Shown here in pieces: positions 8,627-17,814 of a DNA stretch of 64,000 nucleotides. Positions within the stretch are counted from its first letter, which is position 1, and each line of letters starts with the position of its first letter. A program made the translations under genes and the position numbers. Origin of the DNA: JAGTVG01 sp964543195 (GTDB taxonomy: Bacteria > Bacteroidota > Bacteroidia > Cytophagales > Cyclobacteriaceae); NCBI GenBank assembly GCA_964543195.1, contig CAZIXF010000008.1, positions 1 to 64,000 of the forward strand. Direction: 5' to 3'. The notes under the pieces are model-generated. The model was not told the origin of the DNA and made no database searches. It saw only the letters and a list, made by a program, of their open reading frames with translations.

Positions 8627-10003
8627 TCAATAAGCGTTTTTATCCCCCCGGAAAATCAGGTTCATAGTTAGAAAAACAATCTTGATATCAAATAAAAGAG
8701 ACCAGTTATCCACATAGAATTTATCCAGTTTATACCGGTTTCGCATGGATAAAAGACTGGATGTTTCTCCCCGGTAACCCTTGGCCTGAGCAAGACCGGT
8801 AATGCCGGGTTTCACAGAATGGCGCAGCATGAATTTATAGATCTTTGGTTTGAAGCTATCGTTCAGGTGAACAGGATGAGGACGGGGACCGATAACTGAC
8901 ATATCTCCGGCCAGTACATTAAAGAATTGCGGGATCTCATCGAGTGAAGTTTTGCGTAAAAACCGACCCAATTTTGTTACCCGCGGATCATTTTTGGTGG
9001 CCTGTTTCACATCCGATTCCCTATTTTCCACCATGGTGCGGAATTTATAACAAACGAAGGGTTGATTGCTCATCCCATGGCGGTATTGTTTAAAAAACAC
9101 AGGTCCTTTTGAATCCAGTTTAATAAGCAATGCGATCAAAGGAACCAGCCACCAGAGCACCAGTACGATCATTAAAAATGAAAAAACCACGTCAAAGATC
9201 CTCTTAATAGCCCGGTTAAACTGGTCATCCAGGGGATGAGGCCGGAATTTCAGGACAGGAATATAATCATACAATTGTACTTCCACACTTTTATAGGGGA
9301 AACCCCGGAAATCGGGAATGATCTTGCATTTGATAAAATGATCATCGGAGAAATCGATGATCTCCTGCACGGTTTCAGGTTCAAGATCAGGCAGGCAGCA
9401 ATAGATCTCATCGATCCTGTTTTTCAGGCTGAAATCAAAGATCTCACCAATCTTACCCCGGATATGCTGTCCGGAGTATCTATCATCGAAATAGCCAAAA
9501 AATTTATATCCATGTTCCGGGTGAAAGATAAAGAATTTCCGCAGTTCCCTGGCCAGATCACCATAACCCACCACGATCACATTCCGGTAATTATATCCGA
9601 TCCTCCTGTAATACTTTAAAAAGAGTATAAATGACAGGTGAAAAAAAGTAATCCCTAAAGCCGTCATAAAATAACTTTGAAGGATAAACAATTTATAGTA
9701 ATCATTGCCCTTTATCCCCAGAAAGGCAAAGACAAGTAAAAGGTATAAACCCAGTGCATTGATAATTTTCCGTAAATGGATCTCAAAGGGAGTAGTCCGG
9801 GTTGTGTCATGGATCTGAACGATAAAGGCAGCTACGATCCAGGCAATATTAAAAAACAGCAACAGTTCAAAGTAATTGCTGCTCAGAAAGGTATTCAGAT
9901 TATTGAAGGTTAAAAAATAACCCAATAAGAAGAATATATTCAGAAAAAACAGATCTCCTGCCAGGTTGATCTCTTTCTGATATCGGGAATAACGTGGATC
10001 CAT
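8627..10003 (-). CDS. Undecaprenyl-phosphate sugar phosphotransferase, WcaJ-like
   Basis: This is a polyisoprenyl-phosphate hexose-1-phosphate transferase that starts repeat-unit synthesis by putting the first sugar phosphate on undecaprenyl phosphate at the inner membrane. The 458 residues comprise four or five N-terminal membrane segments (about 15-130), a CoA-binding-like Rossmann segment (VVGYGDLARELRKF, about 143-156), a membrane re-entrant helix near 270-295 and the catalytic domain with KFRTM, KTSLDEIPQF, SVIGPRP and the closing PGITGLAQ region. It is the first gene of the long minus-strand block in physical order and the last in transcription order. WcaJ relatives use UDP-glucose or UDP-galactose; which applies here is not visible. 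Confidence 0.93.
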   Translation of the reverse strand: MDPRYSRYQKEINLAGDLFFLNIFFLLGYFLTFNNLNTFLSSNYFELLLFFNIAWIVAAFIVQIHDTTRTTPFEIHLRKIINALGLYLLLVFAFLGIKGNDYYKLFILQSYFMTALGITFFHLSFILFLKYYRRIGYNYRNVIVVGYGDLARELRKFFIFHPEHGYKFFGYFDDRYSGQHIRGKIGEIFDFSLKNRIDEIYCCLPDLEPETVQEIIDFSDDHFIKCKIIPDFRGFPYKSVEVQLYDYIPVLKFRPHPLDDQFNRAIKRIFDVVFSFLMIVLVLWWLVPLIALLIKLDSKGPVFFKQYRHGMSNQPFVCYKFRTMVENRESDVKQATKNDPRVTKLGRFLRKTSLDEIPQFFNVLAGDMSVIGPRPHPVHLNDSFKPKIYKFMLRHSVKPGITGLAQAKGYRGETSSLLSMRNRYKLDKFYVDNWSLLFDIKIVFLTMNLIFRGDKNAY

Positions 10004-10037
10004 AATGGATAAAATTAAAAATAATAAAAATGAATTT

Positions 10038-11975
10038 CTAATAATAATCTATAAGTTCATCATCATCAATTCTGATTATTAAATCACAATCTTCATTTTT
10101 TATTACTTGAAATTTTAAGCTTTCATTATTTACTGATAAATAATATAATTCTGTTTCGGGTGAAACTTCATCGATTATCTCCCAAACTAAATATTCAGGA
10201 TATCTCTTATTCGTCAAAACCCCAATTTTTTCTGGTTTTTTCTCTTTTATATAGGATTTGAACTTATTATAATTAAGTTTCAATGCCTCTGGATAATTAA
10301 TAAAATATAAATCATTATATGATGTATTAAGAAGGGTTTTCTTATATCGGCTGAATTTTTCATTTTCAATAGGATCTAACAGATTAATATCTTTTTTAAA
10401 GATTTCATTTATATATTCATTATTCAAAGGAATTATTTGACGACTTCGGTTGAAAATTAAAAAAGGAATTGCTTGTAAAAAGGATACTATTAAAATAAAA
10501 CTATAAATTCTCCTCCTGTTTTTACTATGCTTATGGAATAGTAATATAAATGGAATAAAAAGAAAGAAGTAAATTATGTGAAATCGACTATTCCAAGGTT
10601 GCCATTTAAGAAATAAACAAAATGTTGAAAAAGATAAAAATATTGATATAAATAATAACCATTGTTTTGCAGGAATATTTTTTATTACGGAATTATTATA
10701 AGCCAGTCTAATACTCACTATAATAAATGTGCTTAAAATCAGAATAAAATGCCAAAAATTTCCAGTGGTGCCTTCACTAAATGATAAAAAAGGTATTTTG
10801 AATTCAGTGTTTCCAAATGTATTTGCAGGATTATGTGGATCAATATTTATATACAATAATGCATTAGATATAAATTGTGAAATATTCTCATTTAGATGAT
10901 AGGATGGAATCTGGATATGTAATGCTATATTTCTGATGATGTTTGAAAAGTATGTGGATATATCAATAGTTTGATTTTGAAACATATTTTGATTTGAATC
11001 AAATCCTAATATGTTTTCTGACAGATTCAAATTTTTAACATATAAAGGACTATTAATCGTGAAAATTAAAAGCATTATTATAAGAATACCTGTTAATGCA
11101 TTTTTCGCTGAAAACTTGAAAGAATAACCAACCAGTATTAAAAAAAAACTAGGTAAAATTAAATATGATGTTCCTTTGGTAAAAATTGATAATGCAGCAA
11201 CGATTCCAATTAGATAATAGGTTATTTTATTTATACTTTCTTTATCAGTTATTTCTAAAAGAAACATAACTGTACATAAAATAAAAAATGCTGCAACTAA
11301 GTCATTTTGAGTACTTGTAGATTCTAAAATTGCCATTGGAAGGGTAATAGCCAGGAAGAACGATATTATTTGGCCATATTTGGATATGCCAATGTTTTTG
11401 GCTATCAAGGATACAACTAATGCAGATGATATAAAAGCGATCCATTGAACTATATTATCGAATCTATCCGTACTTGTAAGTATTTTAACATTTAGAATTA
11501 AATATTCTGCAAATGGCGCCAGATATAATTGAGTCAATATAGGAGTTGGATAATTATCGGTATTATTATTTTGAATCCAATGTTCAATTTTGGGAAGATG
11601 ATATTCCAGTGAATCATTTACATTTGGGGGAGAATATATTGCCAGGAACAAGGTCGTAAAAACTATAAATGCTGCAGCGATATATATTGGGTTTTTAAAT
11701 TGATTTGATTGGAATTTAAAAACTTTTTTGAAATCTCTTAATGAAGTGAAAATTAATAAAATAAATATACTTGCAATCCATGTAATTATAATTGCACTTT
11801 TATTTATTGAATTAATTATTGATAAAAATGTTATTTGCAGCCAGATAAAAAAGGCAACTATAATAAGACTAAAAATAAAAGTTCTACGAAAGCTAAATTC
11901 TACCTGATTCTGAAAATATTTATATATTAAATTAATAGTTAAGAGACAAAAAAATATTGGAAGCAGTATTAACAT
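10038..11975 (-). CDS. Membrane glycosyltransferase, GT39/ArnT-like
   Basis: A 645-residue integral membrane protein with about 11-13 hydrophobic segments and a C-terminal soluble tail of about 120 residues. The first large external loop carries an acidic, aromatic segment (NVNDSLEYHLPKIEHWI, about 114-130), the position of the catalytic Asp/Glu in the GT-C fold (PMT/ArnT) transferases. Such enzymes use polyprenyl-phosphate sugars on the periplasmic side, so this one may add a branch sugar after flipping. It lies directly upstream (in transcription) of wcaJ with a 34-bp gap. Composition is strongly AT-rich. The acceptor is unknown. A multi-membrane protein of another function is the main alternative. 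Confidence 0.7.
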   Translation of the reverse strand: MLILLPIFFCLLTINLIYKYFQNQVEFSFRRTFIFSLIIVAFFIWLQITFLSIINSINKSAIIITWIASIFILLIFTSLRDFKKVFKFQSNQFKNPIYIAAAFIVFTTLFLAIYSPPNVNDSLEYHLPKIEHWIQNNNTDNYPTPILTQLYLAPFAEYLILNVKILTSTDRFDNIVQWIAFISSALVVSLIAKNIGISKYGQIISFFLAITLPMAILESTSTQNDLVAAFFILCTVMFLLEITDKESINKITYYLIGIVAALSIFTKGTSYLILPSFFLILVGYSFKFSAKNALTGILIIMLLIFTINSPLYVKNLNLSENILGFDSNQNMFQNQTIDISTYFSNIIRNIALHIQIPSYHLNENISQFISNALLYINIDPHNPANTFGNTEFKIPFLSFSEGTTGNFWHFILILSTFIIVSIRLAYNNSVIKNIPAKQWLLFISIFLSFSTFCLFLKWQPWNSRFHIIYFFLFIPFILLFHKHSKNRRRIYSFILIVSFLQAIPFLIFNRSRQIIPLNNEYINEIFKKDINLLDPIENEKFSRYKKTLLNTSYNDLYFINYPEALKLNYNKFKSYIKEKKPEKIGVLTNKRYPEYLVWEIIDEVSPETELYYLSVNNESLKFQVIKNEDCDLIIRIDDDELIDYY

Positions 11976-12002
11976 TACAAAATTATATCAACAATGGGAT
12001 TT

Positions 12003-12776
12003 TCATTCTTGGATTTTATTATAATCCAGTTTATGTAATATCAATTGCTTAACGAAAAAATATGAAAATAATAGATTGGTATATAGATATCTTTTCCAAA
12101 GTCTTTTGGGATCTTGTTTTAACCTAAATACCCATTCTAAAGAATATTTACGCATCCAAAACGGTGCTCTTTTTTTAATTCCACAATATACTTCAAATGC
12201 ACCTCCTACTCCCAACAACAATGCATTAATTTTTGGACTATTTTGAGCCATCCATATTTCTTGTTTTGGGCATCCCAACCCAATAAAAACATATTTAGCA
12301 CCAGATTCATTTATTATTTTTACATATTTATCCAACTCATCCTGAGATAGGTCTCTGAATGGTGGTGCAATCATTCCTGCAATATTTAATCGCGGAAATT
12401 CAGTTTTCACTTTATCTTTAATTTTGTTTAAAACATCATTTGTAGAACCATAAAAAAAAACTGATTCATTTCTTTTTTCTGCTTTATCCATTAGAGCAGG
12501 CATGAAATCCATACCAGCGATTCTTTCCTGTTTGACATTATATAAAAGTCTTAATGCGATGACTAAAGGCATCCCGTCTGTGACAGAAAACCATGATTGA
12601 TTAATAGCAGATCGAAGTTCAATATTTTTGAGGGACTCAACCGTCGAATGAACATTAGAAAAACAAATATATGATCTGTTAACTGGAATTTTATAATTCA
12701 AAATTGAATCAATAAATTCTTTCCACTTAATTATTGAATAATAATTTGATAATATTTTTCTTCGATTGCTTTTCAA
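12003..12776 (-). CDS. WecG/TagA/CpsF family glycosyltransferase (GT26)
   Basis: GT26 enzymes add the second sugar to undecaprenyl-diphosphate-linked GlcNAc or related primers, making a beta linkage at the inner-membrane face. The 257-residue protein carries the family marks in order: DGMPLVIALRLL (about 70-81), GMDFMPALM, FYGSTNDVL, and the signature FIGLGCPKQEIWM near 165-177, followed by GVGGAFEVYCG and RAPFWMRKYSLEW. The start is TTG at 12776, two bases after the TAA of the preceding GT4 gene, so translation is likely coupled. Together with WcaJ it defines the first two steps of repeat-unit assembly. Confidence 0.92.
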   Translation of the reverse strand: MKSNRRKILSNYYSIIKWKEFIDSILNYKIPVNRSYICFSNVHSTVESLKNIELRSAINQSWFSVTDGMPLVIALRLLYNVKQERIAGMDFMPALMDKAEKRNESVFFYGSTNDVLNKIKDKVKTEFPRLNIAGMIAPPFRDLSQDELDKYVKIINESGAKYVFIGLGCPKQEIWMAQNSPKINALLLGVGGAFEVYCGIKKRAPFWMRKYSLEWVFRLKQDPKRLWKRYLYTNLLFSYFFVKQLILHKLDYNKIQE

Positions 12777-12778
12777 CT

Positions 12779-13900
12779 TTATTTTTTTACAGCTGATTCA
12801 ATTACTTTCTCAATATTTGCTCGATAATCCTTGATCGTAAATGTATTTTCATAAATTTTTCTGCTTTCTGCTCCCATCTGTATTCTAATATTTTTGTTTT
12901 TTATTAATTCCTCAAGATAGTATGCTATCTGTTCAGAATTTTTTGTGTCGGCTAAATAACCATTAATTCCATGTTTTACCAATTCCGGAATACTTCTCCA
13001 TTTTGTGGTGATAATTGGAAGAGAAAATTGCATAGCTTCTATTATAACTACAGGTTGATTTTCGCTCTCATAATAAGTAGGAAAACAAAAAATATCAGCC
13101 ATTGCGAATAGGTCAGATTTTGATTTCCCGGTAACCAATCCGAAATATTCAGAGTGAATATATTCAGGATGTTCGTACATGACTTTTTCGAAGCCTTCAT
13201 CATGGAATAATCCTGCAAACAATATTTTATGCTTGATCCCTTTTTCAGTAAGAATTTTACAGGCGTCGAATAAAATCTTTATTCCTTTAGATTCATATAA
13301 GTTGGCTAAAAATAAAATCTTAACCGGCTCATTTTTATTTGAATGTTTTTTAAAATTTTTTTCAACATCAATTACAATATCTTCTATGCCATTTGGAATT
13401 ATTGCTGTCTTTTTTGGTTTTATAAATTCTATTTCTTTGCGATTATATTCAGACAGGATTATTGTTAAATCGGATTTAAAATAACTTAATTGTATCAAGC
13501 TTCTTAATATAAAATTGGCATTATCATACATTTTTTTTAATCCAAGAGGATGAATGTGAAATATGGTTTTTTTAACAAAAGGACGGGTTAACAGTAGCAG
13601 GAATATATCTCTGATAACACCGGCCTTACTATCACCTGCTGGAGGATAGTACATGGCATCAATTTTATATAATGCAATGTTTTTCCACGTAGATATAACA
13701 ATTAAAAATAAATGGAAAATCTTAGATAACTTAAATTTACCTACCTTATTTAGATCTTTTGAAAAATTAAGTCTAACATGAATGAAATTCAACTTACGGT
13801 ACTCCCCTTCCAATAATTTTTCTAACATTACTGCTTGTCCATGGTAGGGAGGTGGTGTTTGCGCAAGAAAAAGTATATTATATTTCCCTCTTTCTTTCAT
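12779..13900 (-). CDS. Glycosyltransferase family 4
   Basis: A 373-residue GT-B protein. The N-terminus reads FLAQTPPPYHGQAVMLEKLL, a common start in GT4 enzymes of capsule loci. The donor-binding half has ILFLANLYESKGIKILFDA near residue 195 and the FPTYYESENQPVVIIEAMQ motif (about 273-291), including the E-x7-E signature. Its start overlaps the end of the polymerase gene by 23 bp, and it is followed after 2 bp by the GT26 gene. Order and overlap suggest one transcript: polymerase, GT4, GT26. Sugar specificity cannot be assigned. There is no signal peptide or membrane segment. Confidence 0.9.
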   Translation of the reverse strand: MKERGKYNILFLAQTPPPYHGQAVMLEKLLEGEYRKLNFIHVRLNFSKDLNKVGKFKLSKIFHLFLIVISTWKNIALYKIDAMYYPPAGDSKAGVIRDIFLLLLTRPFVKKTIFHIHPLGLKKMYDNANFILRSLIQLSYFKSDLTIILSEYNRKEIEFIKPKKTAIIPNGIEDIVIDVEKNFKKHSNKNEPVKILFLANLYESKGIKILFDACKILTEKGIKHKILFAGLFHDEGFEKVMYEHPEYIHSEYFGLVTGKSKSDLFAMADIFCFPTYYESENQPVVIIEAMQFSLPIITTKWRSIPELVKHGINGYLADTKNSEQIAYYLEELIKNKNIRIQMGAESRKIYENTFTIKDYRANIEKVIESAVKK

Positions 13901-15086
13901 CTATAATTTTTGATACAAATCCTAGGATAAGCCAATACATGGAGGCAAAAATTGGTGTTTCCAATACAAGATTAAATATGCCAATGATTGAAATAGATAT
14001 GAAGGCAATAAAAAATAATAGATATCCTTTATTGTTATAATATTTAAAGTATTTGAAATATTCTTTGAAGAAATTATAATATAAGAGAATAAATATAATA
14101 AGTGACATGATCCCTAATCTGGAAAAAACAGTTATGAAAGTGCTGTGCGCCCCCGTTACATGAGCATCATGTTCATCATCCCCTCTGGAGTCGGCAGTGT
14201 TCATTCCAGGTTCATATTCTAAAAGGGGAGTGCCAAAACCTTTCCCAATAATATTTCCAGGAAAATCTTCTACGAGTAATCTATAATATATAATGAATCT
14301 GAAGGCTGAATTTGGATCGATTAAAAACAGAGGTTCTGCTTGTATTACTGCAGTCGTATTACCATACAACCTGTAAGGTGGATCTTTATAGTGCTTTAAC
14401 GCAGGAGAAAAATACAATATCAAGGAGAGTAATATCACAATACCGGAAACAACCAGAAATTTAAAAACCCTGAAACTTCTAAATATCAACGCATAAAACA
14501 AGAAAAATGCTATAGCCAGGGCTGTTGATTGCTCGAAATTTCTTGCATAAATAATATTAAAAATGATGAGAAGAATCCCGGAGAAAAGAGTAATTCTCTG
14601 AAATGAAAAGGCTAACGCTATTGATCCCCCAAAATAACCCAGCAATCTATGAATTTCAAAAAATATGGATGATAAGATTGAAAATTTAACAACCCTTTTA
14701 AAATATTTGTGAATTTCCAGGAAACCATCAATTATGTAATAACCCAGAAAATAAGCAAATACTGAATAAAAAATCACACTGTTCCGTAGATAATAATATA
14801 AATTGGTAGCAAATGGAATTGAAAAAATTAAATAAACTATGCAATTTAAGATAAATAAATAAACCAGTATCTCAATTATGTTCTTGTGAACAGATATTCT
14901 CCACTTATTTTGTCTAAATGAAATAAAAAAAAGCAATCCGATTAAAGAAAAAATTTCATTGACAAAAAAGTTCCTTTCAACTAAGCTGTTATGAAAAACA
15001 TAGGCAAAAAAAACCACTATAAACAAAAAGACTAAGAGTTTTTTGTTTATAAGAACTTTATTAAGACCTACTCCAGCAGTATTCAT
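13878..15086 (-). CDS. Wzy/O-antigen-ligase-like polymerase
   Basis: A 402-residue membrane protein with about 10-12 hydrophobic segments and one large soluble loop (about residues 225-300) rich in charged residues (DEHDAHVTGAHSTF). The loop is followed by GIMSLIIFILLYY, the layout of Wzy polymerases and WaaL ligases (Wzy_C type). It would join flipped repeat units on the periplasmic side. Only weak sequence conservation is expected in this family, so the call rests on topology, the loop motif and the neighbourhood. It overlaps the following GT4 gene by 23 bp. A 152-bp AT-rich gap separates it from the upstream sulfotransferase gene. Confidence 0.8.
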   Translation of the reverse strand: MNTAGVGLNKVLINKKLLVFLFIVVFFAYVFHNSLVERNFFVNEIFSLIGLLFFISFRQNKWRISVHKNIIEILVYLFILNCIVYLIFSIPFATNLYYYLRNSVIFYSVFAYFLGYYIIDGFLEIHKYFKRVVKFSILSSIFFEIHRLLGYFGGSIALAFSFQRITLFSGILLIIFNIIYARNFEQSTALAIAFFLFYALIFRSFRVFKFLVVSGIVILLSLILYFSPALKHYKDPPYRLYGNTTAVIQAEPLFLIDPNSAFRFIIYYRLLVEDFPGNIIGKGFGTPLLEYEPGMNTADSRGDDEHDAHVTGAHSTFITVFSRLGIMSLIIFILLYYNFFKEYFKYFKYYNNKGYLLFFIAFISISIIGIFNLVLETPIFASMYWLILGFVSKIIDERKREI

Positions 15087-15238
15087 AATGTTAACCTAAA
15101 CTGGTTTCGTCCTATTTCTATAAAAATGAACCAATAAAAATAGTATTGAGTTTATTAGCATTCATTTTCAAGTTGAATTTCTGAAAAAATTAATTTCTCA
15201 TTTATTTTTTATCAACCATAGAATGATTTTAATTTCAT

Positions 15239-15967
15239 CTAACCCTTTAAAAACGCATTATAAAGGTTCAATGCTCTTTCCCTCTCATCTTGATATTCTT
15301 CAGACATAATGATGGCTTTAACCTTTTCTTTCTTCTTATTTCGTTCTTCATTCGGGACGGAGGGTTTATCGGAATCAAATTCTTTAAGTCGTTTTCTTAC
15401 ATTATCTTCCATTTGTTCTAATATGAACTCATCATCTCGTTTTTCACCCGAATATATTATCTCTATTTTATCACCATAAAATTTATCAAAATCCTCAATA
15501 ACCTTAGGAAAATCATTTGTTATTCTACTAAAATCAGCAATAAAAAATGCTTTTCTATAGGGTAAAATCGCCTCGTAAAAGTTAAGATATTCTGTGAAAT
15601 ATTGCGAAATATTTTTTTGAGGGAATCTTATAACCACTGAAGGGATTACCTCAATTGGGTTTCTAATTAGAACTACACAGGGTACATTAAGCCGCAAAGC
15701 TATTAGAAATTGACCGGGATGATGTAAGTGATGGGCAATTTTTATTCCTTTTTCCAGATAATCCCTGAATTTATTGAAGGAAAATGTATTGGCTGAAGAT
15801 TGGAAACCATCAATTACTAAATCGGTTTGGGGGGTCACCAACAGTTTTCTTTTATTTTTTTTCAAAAAATAAAAGAAATAGAAAATGTATGGATGATAAA
15901 ACGAGTAAATTTTTATTGAAAACCTTATTTTCGAATAAATAGAATATATTGAATTAATTTTTTTCAT
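15239..15967 (-). CDS. Divergent sulfotransferase-fold protein
   Basis: The 242-residue protein has a modified nucleotide-binding loop, DGFQSSANTFSFNKF (53-67), in place of the usual PRSGTT, and a clear 3'-phosphate-binding segment VVLIRNPIEVIPS (98-110) with the Arg and Ser used by PAPS enzymes. The C-terminal third is rich in charged residues (NEERNKKKEKVK). A hydrophobic N-terminus (about 17-36) could be a membrane anchor. It is the most divergent of the eight sulfotransferase-like proteins in this window. Loss of the Lys/Arg of the 5' loop leaves its activity uncertain. It is divergent from the GH20 gene. Confidence 0.65.
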   Translation of the reverse strand: MKKINSIYSIYSKIRFSIKIYSFYHPYIFYFFYFLKKNKRKLLVTPQTDLVIDGFQSSANTFSFNKFRDYLEKGIKIAHHLHHPGQFLIALRLNVPCVVLIRNPIEVIPSVVIRFPQKNISQYFTEYLNFYEAILPYRKAFFIADFSRITNDFPKVIEDFDKFYGDKIEIIYSGEKRDDEFILEQMEDNVRKRLKEFDSDKPSVPNEERNKKKEKVKAIIMSEEYQDERERALNLYNAFLKG

Positions 15968-16032
15968 TATTGAATGACCTAATCTTTGTATTTGTTTACC
16001 ATTAAGAATTTAGTTATATAAAAACTTATCAA

Positions 16033-17814
16033 ATTATCAGAGCTAATATAATTTTATCCGGTCTTTTATTTTTCATTCTATGCCAATCCACAATTGGTCA
16101 ACAAATTATTATTCCCAATATTCGCCATTTTGATTTAAAGAATGAATGGTTCGAACTGAATGATCAAACAAAAATAATACTTGATTCAAACTCATACGAG
16201 AAGCTTCAACCAATAGCTAGTTTATTTTCCAATGAATTACAATCTTTCAGTGATTTGTCTCCCCCAATTACTACAACGAAAGTAAACAATTTATCCTGTA
16301 TACACCTAAAATTAAATTCAGAAGTACAAATTTATGGAAAGGAGGCCTATCAAATTAAAATAGCGGATAATATCCTGATTCAATCAAGTTCAATCAATGG
16401 AATTTTTTATGGTTGTCAATCTTTAATCCAGTTGATCAGGGATTCTGAGAATAAAGCATCAATTAGGAAAGGAGAATTACTCGATTATCCATCATTTGAA
16501 GTACGTGCAATCATGCTTGATGCCGGAAGAAAGTATTGGGACATTGAGTTCATTAAAAAGATCATTCGTGAAATGTCGTATTATAAATTAAATACGCTGC
16601 ATCTTCATTTGTCAGATTGGAATGGTTTCAGATTACAATCAAATACCTATCCCGGGTTAAGTTCAGCACATTCTTATACGCATGATCAAATAAAAGACCT
16701 TGAGGATTATGCTAAAAAGCATTTTGTGAACATTGTCCCTGAAATCGACCTCCCAGGTCATTCCACTCATATTATTAATTACAATCCCCATTTAAAATTC
16801 CCCTGTTCCTCCATGCAATCATCATTATGGCAAAGTGCAGAATTAAACTCCAATGGATCTGCCTGGACAATAGATATTACTGAGAAAAAAAATAGGGATT
16901 GGATTAAAAATCTTTTAATTGAATACCTGAAACTTTTTTCATCCGAAAATTTTCATATCGGAGGAGATGAAATTCAATTTGACCAAGACAAATATGATTG
17001 TCCGGAGCTTGTAAATTATCAACTAAAAAAAGGCTATGATTATCCATCAGATGTGTTCATTGAATGGCAAAATGAAGTAAATGAATTGCTCAGATCCTAC
17101 AATAAAAAAATGCAGTTATGGAACTGGTGGGGATTTGAAAATCACCAGGGATCGAACAATTATTCTATTCCTTTAGCCAAGGATATTACCATAAATGTTT
17201 GGAAGAATAATATGCTTCAACAAACCCTGGATTCAAATTATCAGGTTATACGAGCACCCAACAACTATTATATAGTACCGGGTCGAGATAGATTGCAGGA
17301 TCCCGAATTATTTTATGAGAAAAACAAATTACGTGAACATGAGAATATAGAAGGTTATAAACTCTGTGTATGGGCAGATGGAGCAGAAAACATGTCTGAC
17401 GAATGGTTTTATGGTTTCTTTTACCTTCCATTAAGAATTTTTGCAGAAAAAACCTGGCATAACGGTAAGGAAAGAGATTATTTAGAATTCATCGAGCATC
17501 TAGAAACTATTACTTCAATAAAAAAAATCAATGCCTACCCTAATTCCACCAGTAATAAAAAATGTGAAAAACTGAACATAAATCAATGGATACGATCACA
17601 GCAAATTTCAGGTATAAATGATATTGTATCAGATGATATATATTTAGAAGCTATATATTCCCTAAACGGTATGGATTTGTTTAAAATAAATAAGGAATTA
17701 AAAAAGCGTTTCCTTTTTGATAATCTCAAAGAAGGTTTATATATTTTTAAATTCGCTTTGTTAAAAAATGATCCTGCGCAATCATGCTTTAAGAAGGTAT
17801 TTATCTCCCGCTAA
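16033..17814 (+). CDS. Glycoside hydrolase family 20 beta-hexosaminidase
   Basis: GH20 enzymes remove terminal beta-linked N-acetylhexosamine using the substrate N-acetyl group. The catalytic Asp-Glu pair lies in FHIGGDEIQFD (about 16952-16984). The fold opener LDAGRKYWDIEFIKKIIREM and HLSDWNGFRLQ precede it. The frame is open from 16015, well upstream of the first canonical start (TTG at 16255, inside the domain). The extra part encodes a signal peptide (IRANIILSGLLFFILCQS) and an N-terminal GH20b-like domain, so the real gene starts upstream. No ATG, GTG or TTG occurs there; ATT at 16033 is my best guess. A damaged start is the alternative. It is convergent with the next GT4 gene, overlapping by 14 bp. 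Confidence 0.85.
   Translation: MIRANIILSGLLFFILCQSTIGQQIIIPNIRHFDLKNEWFELNDQTKIILDSNSYEKLQPIASLFSNELQSFSDLSPPITTTKVNNLSCIHLKLNSEVQIYGKEAYQIKIADNILIQSSSINGIFYGCQSLIQLIRDSENKASIRKGELLDYPSFEVRAIMLDAGRKYWDIEFIKKIIREMSYYKLNTLHLHLSDWNGFRLQSNTYPGLSSAHSYTHDQIKDLEDYAKKHFVNIVPEIDLPGHSTHIINYNPHLKFPCSSMQSSLWQSAELNSNGSAWTIDITEKKNRDWIKNLLIEYLKLFSSENFHIGGDEIQFDQDKYDCPELVNYQLKKGYDYPSDVFIEWQNEVNELLRSYNKKMQLWNWWGFENHQGSNNYSIPLAKDITINVWKNNMLQQTLDSNYQVIRAPNNYYIVPGRDRLQDPELFYEKNKLREHENIEGYKLCVWADGAENMSDEWFYGFFYLPLRIFAEKTWHNGKERDYLEFIEHLETITSIKKINAYPNSTSNKKCEKLNINQWIRSQQISGINDIVSDDIYLEAIYSLNGMDLFKINKELKKRFLFDNLKEGLYIFKFALLKNDPAQSCFKKVFISR

Noticed and set aside
16255..16260. TTG at 16255 as the GH20 start
   Set aside because: The upstream open frame encodes a signal peptide and N-terminal GH20b-like sequence, so the TTG is internal.
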